Shown: positions 1-5,440 of the stretch, one piece after another | Layout: each line of letters starts with the position of its first letter | Position numbering within the stretch: the stretch's first letter is position 1 | NCBI GenBank assembly: GCA_029250425.1 | Contig: JAQXFF010000191.1 | Coordinates: 1-6,550, forward strand | Direction of reading: 5' to 3' | Length of the DNA stretch: 6,550 nt | DNA from: Candidatus Thalassarchaeaceae archaeon | GTDB lineage: Archaea > Thermoplasmatota > Poseidoniia > Poseidoniales > Thalassarchaeaceae | The notes under the pieces: generated by a model | Database searches by the model: none | What the model was told of the DNA's origin: nothing | The model's input: only the letters and a program-made list of their open reading frames with translations | Made by a program: the position numbers and the translations under genes

Positions 1-12
1 TCCATATCCCAT
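1..12 (-). CDS. 5' end of next superoperon gene, probably exosome subunit Rrp41 (partial)
   Basis: Only four codons are visible on the minus strand (Met-Gly-Tyr-Gly), starting with ATG at 12-10 and running off the window. A good Shine-Dalgarno match, GGAAGTGA, lies at 24-17, four bases before the ATG, and an in-frame TGA at 33-31 rules out an upstream extension. The gene begins 22 bases after the rrp4 stop. In archaea rrp4 is typically followed by rrp41, the catalytic RNase PH-type exosome subunit. The identity is inferred from gene order alone, since four residues cannot identify a protein. Confidence 0.5.
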
Positions 13-16
13 AATT

Positions 17-24
17 TCACTTCC
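17..24 (-). promoter_or_regulatory. Shine-Dalgarno site of the edge gene
   Basis: Read on the minus strand, GGAAGTGA differs by one base from the archaeal consensus GGAGGTGA and lies four bases from the ATG at 12. It is the main evidence that a gene really begins at the window edge. Confidence 0.6.
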
Positions 25-34
25 TAACTCTCAC

Positions 35-724
35 TCACTCATTTGCCAATGCATCGATGCGTTCTTTCAAACCTGGGAGATGCGCTGTATCTCGAATCAA
101 CTTCAATGCTGTTCGTATATCGCGCATCCCATCGTGCTCACCATCAAGCCAGACGCGACCATTTTGTCCTACGACAAGCCGACACTGGCCCAAATCTTTG
201 AGGGTCTGCAGCATACTGCCACCCTTACCTATGACTTGAGGAATAATATGTGGAGGGATTTCTTCCAATAGACCTGACTTGAGTTTTCTCAAACCCATGC
301 CCTTCATGGTTGCAACTGCGGAATGAGTTTCATCCACTTCTTGGACTCGACAAAGTACTGCTTCGCCGATATTTAGGTGTTCTCGAACCGCGCCGAATTC
401 CACTTTCCATGGGGCAAGGCTCATCGGTAGAATAGCATTGAATGATGCACCAATATCAAGGAACCAGATGTTGTTTGTCATACCTTCAACCAGTCCGACC
501 ACAAGGTCGCCAGCCCTTGGAACATATCGGCTACTCAATGGATCTACACTGATTGTATTTCCACTGTCACTTAGGGTCCCCATGCGCATGGCCACCAGTT
601 CGCCGTTAATTCGACGGACACCGTGCCCTGCTTCGGCGCCTTCGTGCACGCCGACACGCTCGCCCGGATGGACAAGCCGCACAGCACCTGAGTCATGCTC
701 GGTAGGGGTGCTGTCTTCACTCAT
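35..724 (-). CDS. rrp4: Exosome complex RNA-binding protein Rrp4
   Basis: 229-residue Rrp4, one of the two cap proteins (Rrp4/Csl4) of the archaeal exosome. Three Rrp4 (or Csl4) subunits sit on the Rrp41-Rrp42 ring and bind RNA for 3'-5' degradation or tailing. Domains in order: an N-terminal domain opening with VHPGERV (residues 18-24), an S1 domain at about 70-140 (AGDLVVGLVE, then NNIWFLDIG), and a KH domain at about 150-212. The KH domain carries the GxxG loop as VIGKGG (164-169), and the family hallmark GRVWLDG follows at 189-195. The ATG at 724 is preceded by GGAGTGA at 738-732 with a 7-base spacer. Residues 1-15 (acidic, Ser/Thr-rich) look like a flexible lineage-specific tail. It lies 75 bp downstream of SBDS in the same transcription direction. 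Confidence 0.96.
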   Translation of the reverse strand: MSEDSTPTEHDSGAVRLVHPGERVGVHEGAEAGHGVRRINGELVAMRMGTLSDSGNTISVDPLSSRYVPRAGDLVVGLVEGMTNNIWFLDIGASFNAILPMSLAPWKVEFGAVREHLNIGEAVLCRVQEVDETHSAVATMKGMGLRKLKSGLLEEIPPHIIPQVIGKGGSMLQTLKDLGQCRLVVGQNGRVWLDGEHDGMRDIRTALKLIRDTAHLPGLKERIDALANE

Positions 725-731
725 ATCGTAT

Positions 732-738
732 TCACTCC
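732..738 (-). promoter_or_regulatory. Shine-Dalgarno site of rrp4
   Basis: GGAGTGA on the minus strand, seven bases before the rrp4 ATG. It supports 724 as the start and shows that rrp4 has its own ribosome entry rather than relying on overlap with SBDS. Confidence 0.6.
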
Positions 739-770
739 GGCCCGCCGACCCAACGCCCCTCTTTAACGGT

Positions 771-791
771 GCCCACCCCGTAGGGGTGTGC
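771..791 (-). other. Hairpin in the SBDS-rrp4 spacer
   Basis: CACCCC at 774-779 and GGGGTG at 783-788 form a perfect 6-bp GC-rich inverted repeat around a 3-base loop. One mismatch is followed by two more pairs (771-772 with 790-791). It starts nine bases after the SBDS stop codon. In the operon transcript no U-rich run follows, so it does not look like a terminator. It could be an mRNA processing or stability element, or chance in a GC-rich spacer. Confidence 0.4.
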
Positions 792-799
792 GCTGAACG

Positions 800-1489
800 T
801 CAATTGAGCTCCTTAACATCGGTATTCGGGTCCCTTTTTGCAACCTTTGACAGGTATTCACCTTTCATTCCAGCAGGAATTTCCACAACAAAGGCCCAAT
901 CACCGTTATCGAGCCATTTTTCGTTGATCACATCACTTCGAACTTCTCGTTGAACTGAGCCATATGCCGAACCAGAAACACGGAAGGCGAGTTTAATTGT
1001 TTCAAAAGACAAAGGAATGACTGGTCGAAGTACTTTGATAGCATCCTTGATTTGACGTTCAACTGAAAGAAAGGGGTCAGGATTCCAACGTAATTCATCC
1101 AGCGCAAGTTCGATGCGAGTTACGGGATGAGGGGCTTTGCTCCGTGGATCGATGGCAGTTCTGGAAATTTCGGAGACGATTTGTTGCCGTTTGTCAGCAA
1201 TCATTTGCCTACGCTGGATGGTGGTCAGTTGTATCGACCCGTCACTCAAAATTTTGGTGACACATTCCAGTAAGTCAGTCGTGCCAAATGTGGATTTAAT
1301 TTTCTCCTCTGTTGGGCGTTCACCACCTCGTGCATCGTGCCAAATTTCATCGGTTGCAAGTAAATCATCTAGACTTACTTTCGATGAGTCCATTTTGAAT
1401 GAATCAACCAATTCAGGATCAACTAAGATTTCGTAACGCTTACCGCCCTTCTCTAACCGGGCAACAACGGCGCTATCCAAACTAACCAT
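800..1489 (-). CDS. Ribosome maturation protein SBDS / Sdo1
   Basis: 229-residue archaeal orthologue of the Shwachman-Bodian-Diamond protein. In eukaryotes this protein works with EFL1 to release the anti-association factor eIF6 from new 60S subunits; an equivalent role on archaeal 50S subunits is inferred from family knowledge. The N-terminal FYSH domain covers about residues 1-85, with VVARLEKGGKRYEILVDPE at 8-26. A helical middle domain follows and contains KAPHPVTRIELALDELR. The C-terminal ferredoxin-like domain occupies about 160-229. The frame also opens at a GTG at 1501 overlapping the psmA stop. I prefer the ATG at 1489 because archaeal SBDS proteins normally begin MVSLD and GAGGG at 1499-1495 gives a 5-base spacer. 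The gene follows psmA by 8 bp, so translational coupling is likely. Confidence 0.96.
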   Translation of the reverse strand: MVSLDSAVVARLEKGGKRYEILVDPELVDSFKMDSSKVSLDDLLATDEIWHDARGGERPTEEKIKSTFGTTDLLECVTKILSDGSIQLTTIQRRQMIADKRQQIVSEISRTAIDPRSKAPHPVTRIELALDELRWNPDPFLSVERQIKDAIKVLRPVIPLSFETIKLAFRVSGSAYGSVQREVRSDVINEKWLDNGDWAFVVEIPAGMKGEYLSKVAKRDPNTDVKELN

Positions 1490-1494
1490 GGTTA

Positions 1495-1499
1495 CCCTC
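1495..1499 (-). promoter_or_regulatory. Shine-Dalgarno site deciding the SBDS start
   Basis: GAGGG on the minus strand, five bases before the ATG at 1489. It overlaps the psmA stop codon (1500-1498) and the alternative GTG codon (1501-1499), which it argues against. Confidence 0.6.
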
Positions 1500-2226
1500 A
1501 CTCATCATCATATGCGGGCTTGAGTTTGTCAATTTGAGCAATGGTATCTGCCCGACTGAGTACACGATATCCAGACTCATCGATTATGGCGATTTCAACT
1601 GCTTCCTTGTTGAGTTTAGCCTCAATGGATTCACGAAGGGCTTCAAGTCCCATCTTGATACCTGCATTTAGAGTCATGTTCGGTTTCCAATTGTTCTCGA
1701 AATAGTCAACAACTGTGTTTCGACCTCGGCCAATTGCACCTGCATGGTAGGATTGGTACGCGCCGGATGGATCGGTTTCGTAGAGATGCAAACCATTCTC
1801 ATCAACACCTGCAATCAACAAGGCCGTACCGAATGGACGTGAACCACCATACTGCGTAAAGGACTGCTTGAAATCACAAATTCGCTTTGCCAATGCATCA
1901 ACTGGGATTTTATCACTGTAAGTTATTCGATTGATTTGGCACTGAACACGTGCACGGTCAACCAATTGTCTAGCATCAGCAACAAGGCCCGATGTTGCGA
2001 AACCGATATGATCATCAATTTTGTAAACCTTCTCAATAGATTCAGGTATAATCAAGCGACTGGAAATACGCTTATCGACAACAAGTATGACTCCATCACG
2101 ATATTTCAGTCCAGCTGTAGTTGTTCCCCTCTTCACCGACTCTCTGGCATATTCTACCTGAAATAGGCGCCCATCTGGGCTGAAAGTTGTGATACCATGG
2201 TCATATCCTCTTCCACTTGGTTGCAT
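1498..2226 (-). CDS. psmA: 20S proteasome alpha subunit
   Basis: 242-residue alpha subunit. Seven copies form each outer ring of the archaeal 20S proteasome, gating substrate entry and docking AAA+ unfoldases such as PAN or Cdc48. The N-terminal gate segment contains YDHGITTFSPDGRLFQVEYA, the alpha-type signature, followed by KRGTTTAGLKYRDGVILVVDKR. The loop region SRPFGTALLIAGVDENG and then YETDPSGAY are also family hallmarks. There is no N-terminal catalytic threonine, as expected for an alpha subunit. The frame is open to an ATG at 2292, but those 22 extra residues resemble nothing in the family. The ATG at 2226 places the protein in the usual alignment and has GGAGGG at 2238-2233 with a 6-base spacer. 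It is the first visible gene of the minus-strand superoperon and is divergent from dph6. Confidence 0.97.
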   Translation of the reverse strand: MQPSGRGYDHGITTFSPDGRLFQVEYARESVKRGTTTAGLKYRDGVILVVDKRISSRLIIPESIEKVYKIDDHIGFATSGLVADARQLVDRARVQCQINRITYSDKIPVDALAKRICDFKQSFTQYGGSRPFGTALLIAGVDENGLHLYETDPSGAYQSYHAGAIGRGRNTVVDYFENNWKPNMTLNAGIKMGLEALRESIEAKLNKEAVEIAIIDESGYRVLSRADTIAQIDKLKPAYDDE

Positions 2227-2232
2227 CTGAAT

Positions 2233-2238
2233 CCCTCC
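2233..2238 (-). promoter_or_regulatory. Shine-Dalgarno site deciding the psmA start
   Basis: GGAGGG on the minus strand, six bases before the ATG at 2226. It is among the strongest Shine-Dalgarno matches in the window and fixes the psmA start against the longer open frame reaching 2292. Confidence 0.7.
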
Positions 2239-2274
2239 GCCGACCTTCGGTGTCCCCTTTGAACCTTCGTCGGC
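2239..2274 (-). promoter_or_regulatory. Possible psmA leader stem next to its ribosome-binding site
   Basis: GCCGAC and GTCGGC (2239-2244 and 2269-2274) are perfect 6-base complements separated by 24 bases. The downstream arm in the psmA transcript abuts the GGAGGG ribosome-binding site directly. The loop contains smaller competing complements such as ACC-GAA-GGU. Whether this region is transcribed depends on an unmapped start site, so a regulatory role is inference only. Confidence 0.3.
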
Positions 2275-2351
2275 TAACCCTAGCGCGTGCATGGGGGTTC
2301 TTCAACACAGGGGGCGGCGAGTCTATCGACCGCAGTGATACACAACAGTCC

Positions 2352-3131
2352 GTGCGAGTACTCATTTTAGCCTCCGGCGGCAAGGATTCTTCCTATGCGA
2401 CATGGTGGGCAACGCTACGTGGATGGGACGTTTCCGGACTGGTCACGATTCGTGTTACAGGCGATGACTCAATGATGTTTCAAGTGCCCTCAACAGCATT
2501 GGCAGGAATGCAAGCCGCTAGTGCCGACATCCCTTGGCTACCGGTATCAATTGAAGGCGACGAAGATACCGAAATGGATCAACTTGAGGAGGCAATCGCT
2601 AGTATTGTACATGGAAGTCGTAAATTACGTTCTGAAACTTGGACTGCCAACGAATTAACTCAAGCTGACTGGCCAGAAGGGTGGAAATGGCCGCAGAATT
2701 TACGCAGATTACGAGCAGCCGAACCAATTGAGGGAGTAATTGTTGGTGCAATTCGAAGTGACTATCAAAAAACTCGGATCGAGCAAATGTGTGCTCGACT
2801 CGGAGTCAAATCATTCTCTCCATTGTGGCACCATGATGGTTTATCCCACATGCATGACTTGATTGCACACGGCCATGAAGTCATTCTCACTTCTGTGTCT
2901 ACCGAAGGGCTCGATGAGAATTGGCTTGGCAGAATATTGAATACAGAGGATATATTTGAATTGGAGAACTTAGCAAACAAGTATCGATTCAACATCGATG
3001 GTGAAGGGGGAGAGTTCGAAACCGCTGTACTTAGCGCCCCTTGGATGGAGAAAAAAATCGTAATACAACACACAGTTCATTGGACTGGTCGGAGGGGTTG
3101 GGTGGATATTTGGGGGGCACAATTGGCCTAA
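2352..3131 (+). CDS. dph6: Diphthine--ammonia ligase Dph6
   Basis: 259-residue ATP-dependent amidase of the adenine-nucleotide alpha-hydrolase fold. It catalyses the last step of diphthamide synthesis, converting diphthine on a histidine of translation factor EF-2 to its amide with ammonia. The PP-loop SGGKDS is at residues 8-13. GAIRSDYQKTRIE (132-144), LGVKSFSPLW (150-159) and the GEGGEFET block (217-224, continuing to the APWM motif) are all diagnostic. I place the start at GTG 2352, giving the expected MRVLILASGGKDS beginning; the frame is open back to 2217 but that extension has no family similarity. No clear Shine-Dalgarno site is seen. Residues about 85-125, rich in Trp and Arg, look like an insertion compared with the usual roughly 220-230 residue enzyme. 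Confidence 0.93.
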   Translation: MRVLILASGGKDSSYATWWATLRGWDVSGLVTIRVTGDDSMMFQVPSTALAGMQAASADIPWLPVSIEGDEDTEMDQLEEAIASIVHGSRKLRSETWTANELTQADWPEGWKWPQNLRRLRAAEPIEGVIVGAIRSDYQKTRIEQMCARLGVKSFSPLWHHDGLSHMHDLIAHGHEVILTSVSTEGLDENWLGRILNTEDIFELENLANKYRFNIDGEGGEFETAVLSAPWMEKKIVIQHTVHWTGRRGWVDIWGAQLA

Positions 3132-3135
3132 CCCA

Positions 3136-3143
3136 GGGGTGAT
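3136..3143 (+). promoter_or_regulatory. Shine-Dalgarno site in the dph6-purB gap
   Basis: GGGGTGAT contains GGTGAT, a contiguous match to the archaeal consensus GGAGGTGAT. It is seven bases (from the GG core) before an ATG at 3147 that opens a 13-codon frame, not purB. A small AT-rich patch, GATATTT at 3105-3111, lies at a plausible TATA distance from the end of dph6, but this is weak. Confidence 0.45.
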
Positions 3144-3146
3144 TCA

Positions 3147-3188
3147 ATGCGGCATCCTCAAATCCGACGCCCTTTGCCCCACAACTGA
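3147..3188 (+). CDS. Possible 13-codon leader ORF upstream of purB
   Basis: ATG at 3147 opens a short frame, MRHPQIRRPLPHN, ending at TGA 3186-3188, eight bases before the purB ATG and in a different frame. Its ribosome-binding site (3136-3143) matches the consensus better than anything in front of purB. The peptide is basic and Pro/His-rich and matches no family I recognise. It could be a leader that couples or regulates purB translation, or a chance ORF beside a chance Shine-Dalgarno match. No ribosome-profiling or conservation evidence is available here. Confidence 0.3.
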   Translation: MRHPQIRRPLPHN

Positions 3189-3196
3189 GTGGTTCT

Positions 3197-4543
3197 ATGC
3201 CAGTAAGTCCCCTTGATTATCGATACGGTCGCGACCCAATTAAATTGATTTGGAGTCAAGAAGGGCGGCATGCAAGGCAACTTGAAGTTGAAAGGGCACT
3301 GATTTGGGCTCACAATCAACTTGGTCGTGTAAGCGATGAACATTATGCAGCCGTTGCTGCAATTTCCAATCCTGAATCTGTAACTGCAGAACGTGTAGAT
3401 GAAATTGAACAGGAGACACGACATGATATCATGGCACTAACAAAAGCCATGGCTGAAGCAGCAGGTGAAGCTGGGTGGTGTATCCATCTGGGAGCTACAA
3501 GCAATGATATTGTCGATACTGCTGTTGGATTGCAAATTAAGGACAGCGTAGATATCCATCGGGAAATTTTGGCGACATTGATCTCGACGCTTGCCGATCT
3601 GGCTGAGCGGGAACGTGAAACTGTCATGTTGGGCCGTACCCATGGTCAAGCTGCAGTCCCCATAACGTTCGGACTCAAAATTGCCGTGTTCCTTGATGAA
3701 TTCTGTAGACACTATGCCCGCCTGGGAGAAATCAAAGAGCGGGTTTGTATTGGAAAATTCCTCGGTGCTGTCGGTACTGGAGCGGCGCAGGGTAAAGATG
3801 CTCGTGAACTTCAGCGCCTGATTCTCACACATCTCGATTTGAGTGTCCCATTAGTGACAACGCAGGTTGTTGGACGCGATCGGTACATCGAATGGGTATC
3901 CTGGATGGCGAACGTAGCAACAAGTGTCGAAAAATTATTGCAAGAAATTCGAAACCTTCAGAGAAGCGAAATTGCTGAAGTCGGTGAGTGGTTCGATACT
4001 GAAAAGCAAGTTGGTAGTAGCACAATGGCCCACAAGAGGAACCCAATCACTGCAGAAAATGCATGTGGTTTGGCTCGCATCGTTCGATCATTCATCATAC
4101 CCTCATACGAAAATGCACTACTTTGGCACGAGCGAGATTTGGCCAATAGTAGCGCTGAGCGATTCACTCTATCTCATTCCGCTATATTGTTAGATGATAT
4201 TTTGGCAAAATGCGACCGCGTCATGTCAAAATGTGTTGTGGATGTCAAGAATATGCGACTGAATATTGACCGCCAGAATGGGCTCGTGATGGCTGAAAAA
4301 GTCATGATTGAGTTGGTTGATGCTGGGATTCCAAGGGACGAAGCCCATGAAATCCTGCGCAGTGCAAGTATGACTTGCATTTCTGAAGGGAGTCACCTAC
4401 GCGATGTTTGTAGTACTATGGAAGCAATTACAGATCGATTTGATAATGATCAACTCGATGCAATGTTCGAACCTTCAAATCACATTGGGGTATCGGTTGA
4501 ATTGGTTGACGAAGCCGTTGCAGCCGCCCGTTCTCAAATATGA
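3197..4543 (+). CDS. purB: Adenylosuccinate lyase
   Basis: 448-residue enzyme of the fumarase/aspartase superfamily. It releases fumarate from SAICAR in de novo purine synthesis and from adenylosuccinate in AMP formation. The N-terminus SPLDYRYG is typical. Active-site elements are RHDIMA (75-80, catalytic-region His76), TSNDIVDTA (101-109), GRTHGQ (146-151, His149 the likely general acid) and the signature loop GSSTMAHKRNP (273-283), which carries the catalytic serine. Length is normal for the compact archaeal/Gram-positive type. The signature has Ala278 where most relatives have Pro (SSxMPxKxNP). The start has only a weak GAGTGG upstream, but the N-terminus aligns with the family. Its stop is 2 bp from the stop of the convergent membrane-protein gene. 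Confidence 0.97.
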   Translation: MPVSPLDYRYGRDPIKLIWSQEGRHARQLEVERALIWAHNQLGRVSDEHYAAVAAISNPESVTAERVDEIEQETRHDIMALTKAMAEAAGEAGWCIHLGATSNDIVDTAVGLQIKDSVDIHREILATLISTLADLAERERETVMLGRTHGQAAVPITFGLKIAVFLDEFCRHYARLGEIKERVCIGKFLGAVGTGAAQGKDARELQRLILTHLDLSVPLVTTQVVGRDRYIEWVSWMANVATSVEKLLQEIRNLQRSEIAEVGEWFDTEKQVGSSTMAHKRNPITAENACGLARIVRSFIIPSYENALLWHERDLANSSAERFTLSHSAILLDDILAKCDRVMSKCVVDVKNMRLNIDRQNGLVMAEKVMIELVDAGIPRDEAHEILRSASMTCISEGSHLRDVCSTMEAITDRFDNDQLDAMFEPSNHIGVSVELVDEAVAAARSQI

Positions 4544-4545
4544 GA

Positions 4546-4794
4546 TCAAAGTGAAAGCGCAAAGAGGATGCTGCCTGTAATGGCCGCAAACCCAAACAAC
4601 ATCACAATCATTGCATGTGGCCCAAATTGATTTGTATCTAAAAAAGCGACTCGGAAAATTCCCCCGCTACTCATCATACCGCTAATGAGCCCGACATCAT
4701 CATCCTGCTCATCGTAGTAGGGTAATTCTCTTCGTGGAATCCTCTCCAAATTATCGAGATTGAAATCTGAGTCGAGAATTGCATCCTTGGCCAT
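4546..4794 (-). CDS. Small tail-anchored membrane protein, function unknown
   Basis: 82-residue protein that I do not recognise. Residues 1-34 are hydrophilic and acidic (DEQDDD at 28-33). A glycine- and methionine-rich moderately hydrophobic stretch follows at 34-52. A strong C-terminal transmembrane segment spans about 60-82, with no charged residue after it. This suggests a tail-anchored protein with its N-terminus in the cytoplasm. GGAGTGG at 4807-4801 lies six bases before the ATG, supporting this start. The gene is convergent with purB (2 bp between stops) and divergent from the RadB-like gene, so it is probably a single-gene transcript. Codon pattern resembles its neighbours. The Shine-Dalgarno site and the clear hydrophobic tail argue for a real gene, but function cannot be inferred. 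Confidence 0.75.
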   Translation of the reverse strand: MAKDAILDSDFNLDNLERIPRRELPYYDEQDDDVGLISGMMSSGGIFRVAFLDTNQFGPHAMIVMLFGFAAITGSILFALSL

Positions 4795-5440
4795 GTTACG
4801 CCACTCCCAGTCTGCTGTATATCCATTACGACGCCAAACTCCTCATGTACCTACGCTTCGACGATGGTTCATGCTGCCCGAGATTCCCGGATGTGTCCAC
4901 CTTTCAGTTGAAGGCGGTTGCGGGGGTACAACGTTGGGGTTACAATATGCCCGCCAAGAATTATCTGCGGGCAACCACGTTGTTTGGATTTGCGAAGAAA
5001 TGCCTGATGGACAGCGCTTTTCACAGATGTTTTCTGAAGTTTCACCTGCTGTTGTTTCAAAATTCCACCTCAGTGCTGTGGGTGAAAATACCGAGGTTGG
5101 AATCAAGAGTGCAATTGACTTGTTGGGGGCTCTCGAGAATATTTCACTGGTTGTTGTGGATGATTGGACTGCTAAAACGGGCCGAGCCAAAAAGGCAACA
5201 CTCAAGGCAATGCATGAATTGATTACAAAATGTACCAAAAGTGAGGTCCCATTTATTGCAATTTCTTCAGCATATGAGGACGCTGCAGGCAAAGGATGGA
5301 AGGCACGCGGGGATTTGAGCGATTGCAAAAATTGGTTCTTGCACAGGAGTTCAATGAACTCGATGATGCGCGAATTGCATTTGGCCGACGAAATTACGGA
5401 ATTTATCCTAACAGATGAGGGATTCACTCCTCGTAAGTGA
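4793..5440 (+). CDS. RadB/RecA-superfamily protein with degenerate Walker A motif
   Basis: 215-residue RecA-fold protein most like RadB, the short archaeal RadA paralogue, or RAD55/KaiC-type ATPases. The opening of the core, VPTLRRWFMLPEIPG (19-33), resembles the usual VPTGxxxLDxLLGGGIPxG lead-in. The P-loop position reads EGGCGGTT (40-47), so Thr46 stands where Lys is expected. Walker B is clear: SLVVVDD (118-124), then WTAKTGRAK, close to the LVVVDSITAHYR segment of RadB. After the next strand (VPFIAISS, 152-159) the RecA-type sensor Gln is absent. The C-terminus ends with the EFILTDEGF strand typical of the family. ATP hydrolysis is doubtful. ATG 4793 is chosen to keep the lead-in; ATG 4871 (189 residues) is possible, and neither has a Shine-Dalgarno site. 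The 3' end overlaps the opposing gene by 17 bp. Confidence 0.7.
   Translation: MLRHSQSAVYPLRRQTPHVPTLRRWFMLPEIPGCVHLSVEGGCGGTTLGLQYARQELSAGNHVVWICEEMPDGQRFSQMFSEVSPAVVSKFHLSAVGENTEVGIKSAIDLLGALENISLVVVDDWTAKTGRAKKATLKAMHELITKCTKSEVPFIAISSAYEDAAGKGWKARGDLSDCKNWFLHRSSMNSMMRELHLADEITEFILTDEGFTPRK
4817..4823. promoter_or_regulatory. TATA-like element between the divergent genes
   Basis: TGTATAT is the most TATA-like stretch in this spacer. Its centre is 26 bases upstream of the minus-strand ATG at 4794, which would give a leaderless transcript and conflict with the Shine-Dalgarno site at 4807-4801. On the plus strand it would give a start near 4846, 25 bases before the ATG at 4871. Only one of these readings may be true, or neither. 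Confidence 0.3.

Larger units (their letters stand above)
2227..2351. promoter_or_regulatory. Divergent psmA / dph6 intergenic region
   Basis: This 125-bp spacer must contain or lie near the promoters for the minus-strand superoperon and for dph6. It is GC-rich near 2293-2330 and holds no convincing archaeal TATA box at the expected distance from either start. No RNA gene was seen. The psmA-proximal part carries the leader stem and Shine-Dalgarno site described separately. Confidence 0.5.

Noticed and set aside
438..953. 171-codon plus-strand open frame opposite rrp4 and SBDS
   Set aside because: It lies antisense to two well-identified genes and their spacer, has low-complexity Ser/Pro/Arg composition and matches no known family.
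2227..2292. 22-residue N-terminal extension of the proteasome alpha subunit to ATG 2292
   Set aside because: The extension has no resemblance to proteasome N-termini, and the internal ATG at 2226 has a strong GGAGGG site at the correct distance.
2217..2351. 45-residue N-terminal extension of Dph6
   Set aside because: The family begins right before the SGGKDS loop, as the GTG at 2352 does; the extension would overlap the psmA start and leader.
4779..5222. 147-codon plus-strand frame overlapping the RadB-like gene in another frame
   Set aside because: Cys/Trp/Phe-rich composition without motifs; it is a shadow of the RadB-like reading frame.
4843..5427. 194-codon minus-strand open frame opposite the RadB-like gene
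   Set aside because: The plus frame shows a recognisable RecA-fold with Walker B and a family-like C-terminus, while the minus frame has no domain pattern.
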